This document shows, one piece after another, positions 16,172-24,693 of a stretch of 37,503 nt of DNA (positions within the stretch are counted from its first letter, which is position 1; the number at the start of each line of letters is the position of its first letter). This DNA comes from DMER64 sp964554535 (GTDB lineage: Bacteria > Bacteroidota > Bacteroidia > Bacteroidales > UBA932), in NCBI GenBank assembly GCA_964554535.1, contig CAZKPB010000019.1, positions 1-37,503 on the forward strand, in the 5' to 3' direction. The notes under the pieces are model-generated. The model ran no database searches. It was not told where the DNA came from and was given only the letters and a program-made list of their open reading frames with translations. The translations under genes and the position numbers were made by a program.

Positions 16172-16924
16172 TTAGAATGACTTGGCTATACCCAGAAAGT
16201 CGTCGGCTTTGAGGGAGGCACCGCCAATCAGGCCGCCGTCCACGTCTTCTTGCGCAAAGAGTTCTTTGGCATTGGAGGGTTTGCAGCTGCCACCGTACAG
16301 GATGGAGGTGTTTTCCGCCAGGGCGCCGAAGGTCTCGGCCAGGAAAGCGCGGATGAAGGCGTGTACTTCCTGTGCCTGGTCGCTGGTGGCCGTCTTGCCG
16401 GTACCAATGGCCCATACGGGTTCGTAGGCCACAATGACTTTGGCAAAATCTTCCGGAGCCAATTGGCAGAGGACTTCACGTAACTGGGCGGATATGACCT
16501 GGAAGTGCATATTGCTTTCTCTTTCTTCCAGACGTTCGCCTACACAGAAAATGGGGGTGAGGTTGTGGGCAAGAGCCAGTTTGATTTTATCCAGAAGGGT
16601 TTCGCTTGTTTCAAAATAGTATTCTCTGCGTTCCGAGTGGCCCAATATGACATATTGACAGCCAACGCTTTCTACCATAGCCGCAGCCACTTCTCCGGTA
16701 TAGGCGCCGCTTTCCTTGTTGGCGCAATTCTGGGCACCCACGCCAATGGGGCTGTCCTTAAGAATTTGTGTTACAGCGTAAAGGTGGGTGAACGGGGGGC
16801 ATACAATCAGTTTTACATTGGCGGGAATTTCTGCGCGGCGGGCGCTGAGCGCTTCTACCAATTCTTTTCCTTGGGGAATGGTGGTGTTCATTTTCCAGTT
16901 CCCGGCTACTATTTTTTGTCTCAT
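16172..16924 (-). CDS. tpiA: Triosephosphate isomerase
   Basis: This 250-residue TIM barrel interconverts dihydroxyacetone phosphate and glyceraldehyde-3-phosphate in glycolysis and gluconeogenesis. Catalytic residues are visible: Lys11 in AGNWKMN, the His in ILGHSERR, and the Glu in AYEPVWAIGTGKTA, which leads into the flexible loop 6. The phosphate-binding LYGGSCKPSN and GGLIGGASL (usually GGxxVGGASL) close the barrel. I chose the ATG at 16924, because the upstream open frame to 16975 crosses the promoter octamer and is A/T rich. It is the first gene of the tpiA-prmA-helicase run and diverges from tig. Confidence 0.97.
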   Translation of the reverse strand: MRQKIVAGNWKMNTTIPQGKELVEALSARRAEIPANVKLIVCPPFTHLYAVTQILKDSPIGVGAQNCANKESGAYTGEVAAAMVESVGCQYVILGHSERREYYFETSETLLDKIKLALAHNLTPIFCVGERLEERESNMHFQVISAQLREVLCQLAPEDFAKVIVAYEPVWAIGTGKTATSDQAQEVHAFIRAFLAETFGALAENTSILYGGSCKPSNAKELFAQEDVDGGLIGGASLKADDFLGIAKSF

Positions 16925-16963
16925 ATACTTGATGTTTATATTACGGCATTTTTTTTGCCGGCG

Positions 16964-16971
16964 CAAAGGTA
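16964..16971 (-). promoter_or_regulatory. Bacteroidota -7 element upstream of tpiA
   Basis: The minus strand reads TACCTTTG, 39 bases before the tpiA ATG. It is followed by a G/C-rich inverted pair (GCCGGC...GCCG) and a run of T/A in the leader. Confidence 0.6.
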
Positions 16972-17003
16972 ACAAAAGGATTGGTAAATTGATGATTAAT
17001 ACC

Positions 17004-17011
17004 TATTTTTG
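17004..17011 (+). promoter_or_regulatory. Bacteroidota -7 element upstream of tig
   Basis: TATTTTTG fits TAnnTTTG and lies 37 bases before the tig ATG. A weak TTGG at 16981-16984, 19 bases upstream, could serve as the -33 box. It is divergent from the tpiA element, with 32 bases between them. Confidence 0.55.
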
Positions 17012-17048
17012 CAGCCCCTTAACTAGAAAAAAATCAATATAAGAACAT

Positions 17049-18344
17049 ATGAATATTACTAAGAAACAAGTAGATGACCTTTCACTGCAGGTGACCGTAG
17101 CCATTGATGAACAAGATTACAAAGAAAGTGTGCGCAAAGCATTGAACGACACCCGCAGAAAAGTGGAAATCAAGGGATTCCGCAAAGGAATGGTGCCTAT
17201 GCCCCTGGTGGAAAAATTGTATGGACGCAATGTGTTGCTGGACCAAGTGAACCATATTATTTCCGAAAGCCTCAACAAATATATGGAAGACGAAAAAATC
17301 CATATTATTGGCGAACCTCTGGCGGCCGAGGACCAGGAAAAGCAGGATCTGGAAACCGCTACCGATTTTTCGTTTACTTTTGATTTGATGCTGGCTCCCC
17401 AAATTGACATCAAGCTGGACAGTGACCTGCACCTTCCCCTCTATAAGAAAGCCCTTACGGAAAAAGCCAAAGAAGAATACGTGCAAGGCATTATGTCCCA
17501 GAATGGAGATATGGTGGAAGCCGACAAGGTGGACCGCGAAGACTTCTTGAAGGTGGACCTTACCCAGGGTGACAAAGAAGTGAAAGATTCCTATCTCAAT
17601 ATGAAATCCATAGGAAAGGTAAGGGACAAGAAACTCTTTACCGGCAAAGCTGTGGGAGACGTGGTGGAAGCGGACATCAACGCCATTCTGGACAAGGAAA
17701 GTGAACGCGCCGCCCTGTTGAAGGTGAAGGCGGAAGAACTGTCCCGGTTTGAAAACACCGTGTTCCAAATAAAGATTAACGAAATCAAGCGCTTCACCTC
17801 GGCTACCGAAGGCCAGGCCCTGTACGACAAACTATATGGAGAAGGCACCGTCACCACTCACGAAGCCTTTATGGAAAAAGTGGTGGACCAGATGACCCGT
17901 GCCAACGAGAACGACAGCAATTTCCGTTTTGCCCAGGACGCCCGTCGGATGCTGGTGGACAAAGCCGCCATCCGTCTGCCGGACAACCTGCTCAAACGCT
18001 GGCTGTATGAAGGCAACGACGGCAAGTTCACCATGGAACAGATAGAAAAGGACTTCCCCGCCTTCCTGGAAGATTTCCGTTGGCAGCTGGTAAGGGAAAA
18101 CCTTATGAAGCAATACGACATCAAGGTGGAAAAGGACGACATGGTACAGAGCGCCGTGGCTATGGCCCGCTATCAGTTTGCCATGTACGGTCTGAACAAC
18201 GTTCCCGACGAACACCTTGTCAAATACGCCCAGAGCATGCTCTCTGACGAGAAACAATCCCGCGGCCTGTACGAACGTGCCGAGGATAACAAAGTAATTG
18301 CCTACATTCGCGAACACGTGAGCGTAGACACAGTGGAAGAATAA
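17049..18344 (+). CDS. tig: Trigger factor (ribosome-associated chaperone)
   Basis: This 431-residue protein meets nascent chains at the ribosome exit tunnel. The N-terminal ribosome-binding domain carries the signature KGFRKGMVPMPLVEKLYG (about residues 39-56), a variant of GFRxGxxP. The middle region (about 145-230) is shorter and more divergent than the FKBP-like PPIase domain of E. coli trigger factor, and I cannot identify isomerase residues. The rest is the alpha-helical, highly charged C-terminal chaperone domain. It precedes clpP by two bases and clpX follows, the widespread tig-clpP-clpX order, linking folding and degradation of new proteins. Confidence 0.93.
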   Translation: MNITKKQVDDLSLQVTVAIDEQDYKESVRKALNDTRRKVEIKGFRKGMVPMPLVEKLYGRNVLLDQVNHIISESLNKYMEDEKIHIIGEPLAAEDQEKQDLETATDFSFTFDLMLAPQIDIKLDSDLHLPLYKKALTEKAKEEYVQGIMSQNGDMVEADKVDREDFLKVDLTQGDKEVKDSYLNMKSIGKVRDKKLFTGKAVGDVVEADINAILDKESERAALLKVKAEELSRFENTVFQIKINEIKRFTSATEGQALYDKLYGEGTVTTHEAFMEKVVDQMTRANENDSNFRFAQDARRMLVDKAAIRLPDNLLKRWLYEGNDGKFTMEQIEKDFPAFLEDFRWQLVRENLMKQYDIKVEKDDMVQSAVAMARYQFAMYGLNNVPDEHLVKYAQSMLSDEKQSRGLYERAEDNKVIAYIREHVSVDTVEE

Positions 18345-18346
18345 TT

Positions 18347-19030
18347 ATGACTGAATTTGAAAAATTTGCCCTCCGGGACCAAGGCATCAGCAGCTTGAAC
18401 CTGCAGCGCTACCGTAACTTGCAAAATGCGGCCGCCCGCAATTCCATCACGCCCTACATCATTGAGGAACGTCAGTTGAACGTGGCCCAGATGGATGTAT
18501 TCAGCCGTTTGATGATGGACCGCATTCTCTTTCTGGGAGTGCCCATCTATGACGAGGTAGCCAATATCATCCAGGCCCAGTTGCTGTTTCTGGATTCCAC
18601 CGACCCCGGAAAGGACATCCAGATGTACATCAACTCGCCGGGCGGCGTGGTGACGGCCGGTTTGGGCATCTACGACACCATGCAGCTGGTCAGCTCTGAC
18701 GTGGCCACCATTTGCACCGGACAGGCGGCTTCCATGGCGGCGGTTCTGCTGGCGTCGGGCCAGGCCGGAAAAAGATCGGCCCTGCCTCACTCGCGCATCA
18801 TGATTCACCAGACCAGTGGCGGAATGGAAGGACAGGCAGCCGATATGGCCATTGCCGTCAAGGAAATTATGGGATTGCAGCAGCAGTTGTATGACATTCT
18901 GGCCACCCATACCGGAAAACCGCTGGAACAAATAGAAAAGGATGCCGACCGCGATTTCTGGATGCGTGCCCAAGAAGCCGTGGAATACGGTATCATTGAC
19001 GAGGTGCTCTGCAAGCGTCCGCAAAAGTAA
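18347..19030 (+). CDS. clpP: ATP-dependent Clp protease proteolytic subunit ClpP
   Basis: This 227-residue serine protease forms the two-ring degradation chamber that works with ClpX. The catalytic triad is intact with canonical spacing: Ser129 in GQAASMAA, His154 in IMIHQ and Asp203 in DRDFWM. NSPGGVVTAGLGIYDTM is the oxyanion-region motif. The N-terminal ~30 residues probably include a processed propeptide. It starts two bases after tig, and clpX begins seven bases after its stop. Confidence 0.97.
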   Translation: MTEFEKFALRDQGISSLNLQRYRNLQNAAARNSITPYIIEERQLNVAQMDVFSRLMMDRILFLGVPIYDEVANIIQAQLLFLDSTDPGKDIQMYINSPGGVVTAGLGIYDTMQLVSSDVATICTGQAASMAAVLLASGQAGKRSALPHSRIMIHQTSGGMEGQAADMAIAVKEIMGLQQQLYDILATHTGKPLEQIEKDADRDFWMRAQEAVEYGIIDEVLCKRPQK

Positions 19031-19037
19031 CCCGCCT

Positions 19038-20327
19038 ATGGCTAACAAAGACAAAGAATCGGATATTACCTATTGTTCTTTCTGCGGAAAGCCCAGTACG
19101 GAAACCAGCCTTATGGTCTCCGGAATTAACGCGTCCATTTGTGAAGATTGTATTGGCGAGGCCATGAACATTCTGGACCAGATGTACGGCACCTCCCGGT
19201 CCCCCAAGGCATTGAAAGAAGGGGCCAAAAAAAACGCTGCCGCCACGGCCGAGGAAGGGCTCAAGGCGCCCGACGGCCACCTGCTTACCCCCAGGGAAAT
19301 TACGGCCTTTCTGGACCAGTACGTCATTGGTCAGGACCAGGCCAAGAAATGCCTCTCGGTGGCCGTATACAACCATTACAAACGCATCCGCAGCACCCGC
19401 CGTCACGACGTGGAAGTGGAAAAATCCAACATCCTGCTGGTGGGTCCCACCGGAACCGGCAAAACTTTGTTGGCCAATACCATAGCCCGGATGCTTAACG
19501 TTCCCTTTGCCATAGTGGACGCCACGGTACTTACCGAGGCCGGCTACGTGGGCGAAGACGTGGAAAGCATTCTCACCCGTCTGCTTCAGGCCGCCGACTA
19601 TGATGTGGAAAAGGCCCAGCAGGGCATTGTCTTCATAGATGAACTGGACAAGATTGCCCGCAAGAGCGACAATCCGTCCATCACCCGTGACGTGTCGGGA
19701 GAAGGGGTGCAACAGGCTTTGCTCAAATTGCTGGAAGGCACTATTGTCAACGTACCGCCCCAGGGAGGCCGCAAGCATCCCGAACAACATATGATTGCGG
19801 TGGATACCAAGAACATCCTCTTTATCTGCGGCGGGGCCTTTGAAGGGATAGAACGCCGCATTGCCCAGCGTCTGAACACGCAGGTGGTAGGCTACGGAAC
19901 CGCAAAGAAAACGGCGCACCTGGACAAGGAAAACCTTATCCGTTACGTGGGTCCCCAAGACTTGCGCGCCTACGGCCTCATTCCGGAAATTGTGGGCCGC
20001 GTGCCAGTGGTGACCTACCTCAACAAACTGGACAAGGAAGCCTTGCGCAACATCCTTACCCAACCCAAGAATGCGCTGGTAAAACAATACAAACAGCTTT
20101 TTGCCATGGACGGCATCAAGTTGAGCATTGACAACGACGTGCTGGATTATGTAGTGGAAACGGCCGACAAATTTGCCATGGGTGCCCGCGGATTGCGGTC
20201 CATCTGTGAATCCATCATGGTGGATGCCATGTACGAGGCCCCCTCGACCGGCAGAAAGTCCCTGCGCATCACATTGCCCTACGCCAAACAGCACATAGAC
20301 GCCCTCACCACTATTATAACCGACTGA
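19038..20327 (+). CDS. clpX: ATP-dependent Clp protease ATP-binding subunit ClpX
   Basis: This 429-residue AAA+ unfoldase feeds substrates to ClpP. The N-terminal zinc-binding domain has CSFCGKP and CEDC (four Cys). Walker A is GPTGTGKT, Walker B FIDELDKI, sensor and pore segments follow (GYVGEDVES is the pore loop, GVQQALLKLLEGT the conserved helix), and GARGLRSICE is sensor 2. The start is the ATG at 19038. An in-frame extension to 18942 lies inside clpP and was rejected. The M20 peptidase starts four bases after the stop, so the protease operon may continue into the peptidases. Confidence 0.97.
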   Translation: MANKDKESDITYCSFCGKPSTETSLMVSGINASICEDCIGEAMNILDQMYGTSRSPKALKEGAKKNAAATAEEGLKAPDGHLLTPREITAFLDQYVIGQDQAKKCLSVAVYNHYKRIRSTRRHDVEVEKSNILLVGPTGTGKTLLANTIARMLNVPFAIVDATVLTEAGYVGEDVESILTRLLQAADYDVEKAQQGIVFIDELDKIARKSDNPSITRDVSGEGVQQALLKLLEGTIVNVPPQGGRKHPEQHMIAVDTKNILFICGGAFEGIERRIAQRLNTQVVGYGTAKKTAHLDKENLIRYVGPQDLRAYGLIPEIVGRVPVVTYLNKLDKEALRNILTQPKNALVKQYKQLFAMDGIKLSIDNDVLDYVVETADKFAMGARGLRSICESIMVDAMYEAPSTGRKSLRITLPYAKQHIDALTTIITD

Positions 20328-20331
20328 CATC

Positions 20332-21696
20332 ATGGATTCCGTAAAAGACTACATCAGCCAAAACAGTCCCCGCTTTCTGGAAGAATTGTTTGCCTTGCTG
20401 CGCATCCCTTCCGTAAGCTCGCAACCCGCCCACAAACAGGATATGCAGCAATGTGCAACCGCCCTTGCCGCTGCGCTGGTGGAAGCCGGAGCCGACAGTG
20501 CCCAAATCTTTTCCACAGACGGTCACCCGGTAGTCTTTGCCCAAAAAATGACGGATTCTTCCCAACCCACCGTGTTGGTTTACGGCCATTATGACGTCCA
20601 GCCCGAGGACCCCGTGGATTTGTGGAAGACGCCTCCCTACGAGCCCTGTGTGCGTGACGGTGCCATTTACGGCCGAGGCGCCAACGACGACAAAGGCCAG
20701 ACCTTTATGCACGTCAAGGCCCTGGAATACCTTACCCGCAACGACCTGTTGCGCTGCAACGTCAAATTCATCATTGAGGGCGAGGAAGAAATAGGTTCTC
20801 CCTCTCTGGCCGCCTGGGCCCGGGAGAACAAAGACCTGCTTGCCTGTGATTTGATTCTGGTGTCGGACACCACCATGATTAGTGAGAAAGTGCCTTCCAT
20901 CAACTGCGGTATGCGCGGGCTGGCCTACGTGGAAGTGAAGGTCACCGGACCCGACAAGGACCTGCACAGCGGCCATTACGGCGGAGCCATCACCAACCCG
21001 TTGAATGCGCTTTGCGGCATGATTGCCAAGCTCATAGATGAAAAGGGTCGCGTGACCGTAAAAGGCTTTTACGACGACGTGGTGGAACTGTCCGCCGCTG
21101 ACCGCGCCTTGCTGGCCAAGGCTCCCTTTGACAAGGAGGAATTTATGAAAGCCATTGACATTGATGCCCTAAGCGGGGAAGAAGGGTACTCCACCCTGGA
21201 ACGCATCGGCATCCGTCCCTGTCTGGACGTCAACGGTATCTGGGGCGGCTATACGGGAGAAGGGGCCAAAACGGTATTGCCTTCGTACGCCTGCGCCAAG
21301 ATTTCCATGCGTCTGGTACCCCGTCAGGACAACCAAAAGATTGCCGGTCAGTTTGCCGAGTATTTTAAATCTCTGGCGCCCGCCGGCGTGAAGGTGGACG
21401 TGCAGGTGCATCACGGCGGTCAGGGCTTCCTGGCGCCCATTTCATCGGCCATGTACAAGGCGGCGCACCGCGCCATGACGGACGTTTACGGCGTAGAACC
21501 CGTGCCCAGCCGGGGCGGGGGCAGCATTCCCATTCTGGCCGACCTGGAGGAAATCCTGCACGCCAGCCCGCTGCTTATGGGCTTTGGCCTGGAACGCGAC
21601 ACCATCCACTCGCCCAATGAGAGCTACCTGCTGAGTCAGTTCTACAAGGGCATAGAGGCCATTGTCCTGTTCTACAAATACTATACGGAGCAATAA
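20332..21696 (+). CDS. M20 family metallo-dipeptidase
   Basis: This 454-residue di-zinc peptidase is of the carnosinase / CNDP-like branch of M20, which hydrolyses dipeptides in the cytosol. All metal-site elements are present: YGHYDVQP (His, Asp), GRGANDDKGQ (bridging Asp), EGEEEIGS (general-base Glu and ligand Glu), LVSDTTM (Asp) and the final TIHSPNESY (His). The lid domain (about 200-350) carries DLHSGHYGGAITNP. It is tightly linked to clpX upstream (4 bases) and to the M14 carboxypeptidase downstream (1 base). A functional link is plausible: ClpXP and the carboxypeptidase produce small peptides that a dipeptidase finishes. Confidence 0.93.
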   Translation: MDSVKDYISQNSPRFLEELFALLRIPSVSSQPAHKQDMQQCATALAAALVEAGADSAQIFSTDGHPVVFAQKMTDSSQPTVLVYGHYDVQPEDPVDLWKTPPYEPCVRDGAIYGRGANDDKGQTFMHVKALEYLTRNDLLRCNVKFIIEGEEEIGSPSLAAWARENKDLLACDLILVSDTTMISEKVPSINCGMRGLAYVEVKVTGPDKDLHSGHYGGAITNPLNALCGMIAKLIDEKGRVTVKGFYDDVVELSAADRALLAKAPFDKEEFMKAIDIDALSGEEGYSTLERIGIRPCLDVNGIWGGYTGEGAKTVLPSYACAKISMRLVPRQDNQKIAGQFAEYFKSLAPAGVKVDVQVHHGGQGFLAPISSAMYKAAHRAMTDVYGVEPVPSRGGGSIPILADLEEILHASPLLMGFGLERDTIHSPNESYLLSQFYKGIEAIVLFYKYYTEQ

Positions 21697-21697
21697 C

Positions 21698-23167
21698 ATG
21701 AAGCGCTTTTGGCTTGTAACGGCCCTTGTAATGTGGTGCACCGCCGCATTGCAGGGGCAGTCTTTTGAAAGTCCCTGCACGGCGGGCGGCGTCCGGTTTG
21801 AAACCGGGTACGAGTCCTCGTCGCTGGGGGCGGTGCAGCTGTTGGATTCCGTATGGGTGCGCCAAACACTGAAAGATTCCGTGCTGCACTTGTCTTACCG
21901 GATTGATTCGCGGATGGACCCGGCCAATCCCGCAGACCCCGAGCTGGAACCCAGCGCCCGCTGGTTTGCTTTCCGGATGGTGGGCGTGAAAGACAAACAT
22001 ATCTACCTTAATTTCACGCAGACCGACCCGCAGCGGGCCGTCTATTCATACGACGGCGCCACTTATACCCGTTTTGAGAGCTACCGCGCGGCCTTAGCGC
22101 GTGCCGATGAGGTTTTTACGCAGGACACGGTCTACATTGCCTATAGCTACCCCTACACCTACGGTTACCTGCAGCAGCGTTTACAGGACTGGCTGCAGTG
22201 CCCCGACGTGCGGATGGACACCATAGGTTATTCCCTGCAGGGGCTGCCCCTGCAGCGTTTGGTCATTACCGACCCCCGCGTGGCCGAGTCGCAGAAGACG
22301 CGCGTGTGGATTCACGCCCGCACGCATCCCGGCGAAACGCCGGGCAGCTGGCAGCTGGACGGGCTCATTGACGCACTGACGGCCGCTACGCCGCAGGGAC
22401 AGGCCTTGCGGTCGGCCTCGGCCTTCTATATTGTGCCTTTCAGCAATCCCGACGGGGTGTATGGCGGGTATTCGCGTTCCAATGCGCGGGGCATAAACCA
22501 GGAGGTCAACTGGGACCAACCCGACTCGCTTACCGGTGTGGAAGTGCAGGCGTTGCGGACGGCGCTGCAGGAGTTGTGGAGCAAGGGGCCGGTGGACCTG
22601 GCGCTGAACGTTCACTCGCAGTCGCAGGACGGCATCAGCTATTACATACACAAGGCCGCCGCCACATCGGACGCCTATTTTGAAAGAGAGATGCAGTTCA
22701 TGTACTTCACCTGCGCCCGCAATCCGTATATGCGTCCGGAGGATGCCTTTTATTCGTCTCCGGCGCCAAAGTATGTGGAAGGGTGGTTCTGGGGCAATTA
22801 TCCCGGGCAGGCCATTGCCCTGACTCTGGAAACGCCTTACTCGTTCTATAAGGGGACGGAGCCGCAGGAATGGGTGACACCCGCCTCGTTGCGCCACAGC
22901 GGGGAACGGGTGCTGCTGGGTATTGCCGATTTTTTCCGATGGAATCTTCCCGACCGCTATCTGGTAAACGGGGTGCGTAAGGGGGCCAAGACAATCTGCA
23001 GGGTGCCCGCTTTGCCTGCAGGAACCTATTCTCTGGCGCGGTGGACCGGCAGTGACTGGCAGCCGGAGGGTGAGGTGAATCAAAAGAAAACCGCCCGCTA
23101 TCAACATAAGGTGAAAGCGGACGGGACGAAAGAAGCTGTGGCTTTGTGGCGTCTGGACCGGAAATAA
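21698..23167 (+). CDS. Exported M14 family zinc carboxypeptidase
   Basis: The 489-residue protein begins with a signal peptide (MKRFWLVTALVMWCTAALQG, cleavage near QS). A beta-sandwich domain (about 25-150) of the type that precedes the catalytic domain in cytosolic carboxypeptidase-like M14 members is followed by the carboxypeptidase domain. Zinc ligands are in HARTHPGETPGS (HxxE) and NVHSQSQ (His). The substrate Arg/Asn region is SNARGINQEVNW, and the catalytic Glu is in LTLETPYS. It should cleave C-terminal residues from peptides in the periplasm or outside the cell. The start is the ATG at 21698, one base after the M20 stop; the frame is open to 21662 within that gene. It converges on glutamine synthetase, with seven bases between the stops. 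Confidence 0.9.
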   Translation: MKRFWLVTALVMWCTAALQGQSFESPCTAGGVRFETGYESSSLGAVQLLDSVWVRQTLKDSVLHLSYRIDSRMDPANPADPELEPSARWFAFRMVGVKDKHIYLNFTQTDPQRAVYSYDGATYTRFESYRAALARADEVFTQDTVYIAYSYPYTYGYLQQRLQDWLQCPDVRMDTIGYSLQGLPLQRLVITDPRVAESQKTRVWIHARTHPGETPGSWQLDGLIDALTAATPQGQALRSASAFYIVPFSNPDGVYGGYSRSNARGINQEVNWDQPDSLTGVEVQALRTALQELWSKGPVDLALNVHSQSQDGISYYIHKAAATSDAYFEREMQFMYFTCARNPYMRPEDAFYSSPAPKYVEGWFWGNYPGQAIALTLETPYSFYKGTEPQEWVTPASLRHSGERVLLGIADFFRWNLPDRYLVNGVRKGAKTICRVPALPAGTYSLARWTGSDWQPEGEVNQKKTARYQHKVKADGTKEAVALWRLDRK

Positions 23168-23174
23168 TCCGGAC

Positions 23175-24674
23175 TTAGCCGCAGTAATAGTATTTGCGCA
23201 CCATTTCCATCATTTTCATGGGCTGTTCCAATAGCTGGTGACGGATATCTTTGTCGTTGAAATTACGCAGGTTCTGCAGCGTGCCGTCTATCAGCGCGGG
23301 GCTGAATACCCCGTGGGCTTCAAAGAGGGCGCGGTGGTCTTCCAGGGCTTGAGCCGACTCATAACAGGAAGCGGGCAGTTGTTCCAGGGCGTTCAGGCGG
23401 TCGGCGTTTTTGGCGTCGTGAATGTTCACGTCCACGTAAGTCTTTTGGGCAATTTCCAGCGCGTCGGGCATTTCAAAGCCGGTACGTGCGGCCACCACCA
23501 GTCCGGCCAGCGTGGTGTAGATATCGGCCGAGCCGTCAGGTGAGCGCAATTCCACGGTCTGTTTGTCGGGAGCCATACGCAGGTCATTTTTTTCCTGCGG
23601 GTTTACCTGGGAAATCATATCGTTTTCTCCGGTCCATCCCAGCGGCACGCGTACCAGTACAGACCGGTTGCGGTCGCCCCAGCAGATGCTGGTGGGGGCT
23701 TCCTGGTGCGGCACCAGACGGAAGTACGAGGTGGGGTTGGTGTTGCCAAAGGCGGTCAGCGACGAGGCGCAGGTCATATAGCCTGCGATGGCGGTACGGG
23801 CCACCGGCGATAATACACCGTTTTCTATCATCAGGGATTTGTCGCCCTTGCAGATACGGGTATGAAAATGCAGTCCGCTGCCGGCCTTGCCTTCCGTGAT
23901 TTTAGGGGCAAAGGTCAAATCCAGACCTTCCTGATGCGCCAGGGTACGCAGAATCCATTTGGCCATAAGCAGTTGCTCTGCGGCGCTTTCCACGGGATTC
24001 ACAAGGAACTCTATCTCGTTCTGTTCGTAGATTTTTCCGTTGAGGGTAAAGTTGCCCACTTCCGAGTGACCGTATTTGATCTGGCCGCCGGTCTGGGCAA
24101 TCAGGTGCATGGCGCGGGTGCGGAATCCTTCAAATTTGGTAAAGGGTGACGATTCGTGGTAGCCTTTCTGGTCGGGTGTGGGGAACAGCGCCGAGTCGTT
24201 GTCTATGACATAGAACTCCAGTTCTCCCATAGCCTCAAACTGGTAGCCGGTCCGTTGCGTGAAAGCCCGGTGGGCTTTCCGCAAGGTGTATTCCGGCGCA
24301 CTGTCCAGCGGCAGACCTTCCTTGGTAAAATACGTGCAGAGCAACCCCAGCGTGGGAATCTGGGCAAACGGGTCCATATACGCCGAGGCAAAGCGCGGAA
24401 TGACGTACAGGTCGCTGGAACCGGCCTCAATGTATGGGAACAGGCTGGAACCGTCCACACGTTCTCCGTAAGAGAGCACCGTATCCAGATAGCGGTAGTC
24501 GGTCACGGGAAAGTTGAGCGTTTTGAGTCTTCCGTCGGCCGCTACGTAACGGAAATTGAGCATACGAACCTCATTGCGGATGACAAAATCAATGATATCC
24601 TGTTTGGTGAAGTCAGAAGGTACTTTGCCTATCTGGCATACCAGAGGATTTATGTTGTAATCTAATCGGTTCAC
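23175..24674 (-). CDS. Glutamine synthetase (GS-I-like family)
   Basis: The protein of about 499 residues has the GS layout: N-terminal beta-grasp domain (RYVAADGRLKTLNFPV), then the catalytic barrel with GELEFYVID, EQNEIEF (metal Glu), GKAGSGLHFHTRI (ammonia/metal His region), NRSVLVRVPLGW and VELRSPDGSAD (usual R-x-PD). GS makes glutamine from glutamate, ammonia and ATP; some family members instead act on polyamines or other amines. The typical adenylylation-site tyrosine motif is not apparent near the C terminus. No ATG fits the N terminus. The frame is open to a TTG at 24704, inside rny, with a TTG at 24680 and a GTG at 24674. I chose the GTG because it gives MNRLDYNINPLV, close to family N termini, and avoids the overlap. 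The start is uncertain; the function is not. Confidence 0.85.
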   Translation of the reverse strand: MNRLDYNINPLVCQIGKVPSDFTKQDIIDFVIRNEVRMLNFRYVAADGRLKTLNFPVTDYRYLDTVLSYGERVDGSSLFPYIEAGSSDLYVIPRFASAYMDPFAQIPTLGLLCTYFTKEGLPLDSAPEYTLRKAHRAFTQRTGYQFEAMGELEFYVIDNDSALFPTPDQKGYHESSPFTKFEGFRTRAMHLIAQTGGQIKYGHSEVGNFTLNGKIYEQNEIEFLVNPVESAAEQLLMAKWILRTLAHQEGLDLTFAPKITEGKAGSGLHFHTRICKGDKSLMIENGVLSPVARTAIAGYMTCASSLTAFGNTNPTSYFRLVPHQEAPTSICWGDRNRSVLVRVPLGWTGENDMISQVNPQEKNDLRMAPDKQTVELRSPDGSADIYTTLAGLVVAARTGFEMPDALEIAQKTYVDVNIHDAKNADRLNALEQLPASCYESAQALEDHRALFEAHGVFSPALIDGTLQNLRNFNDKDIRHQLLEQPMKMMEMVRKYYYCG

Positions 24675-24693
24675 GGTCAAGGTTTGATTAGTG

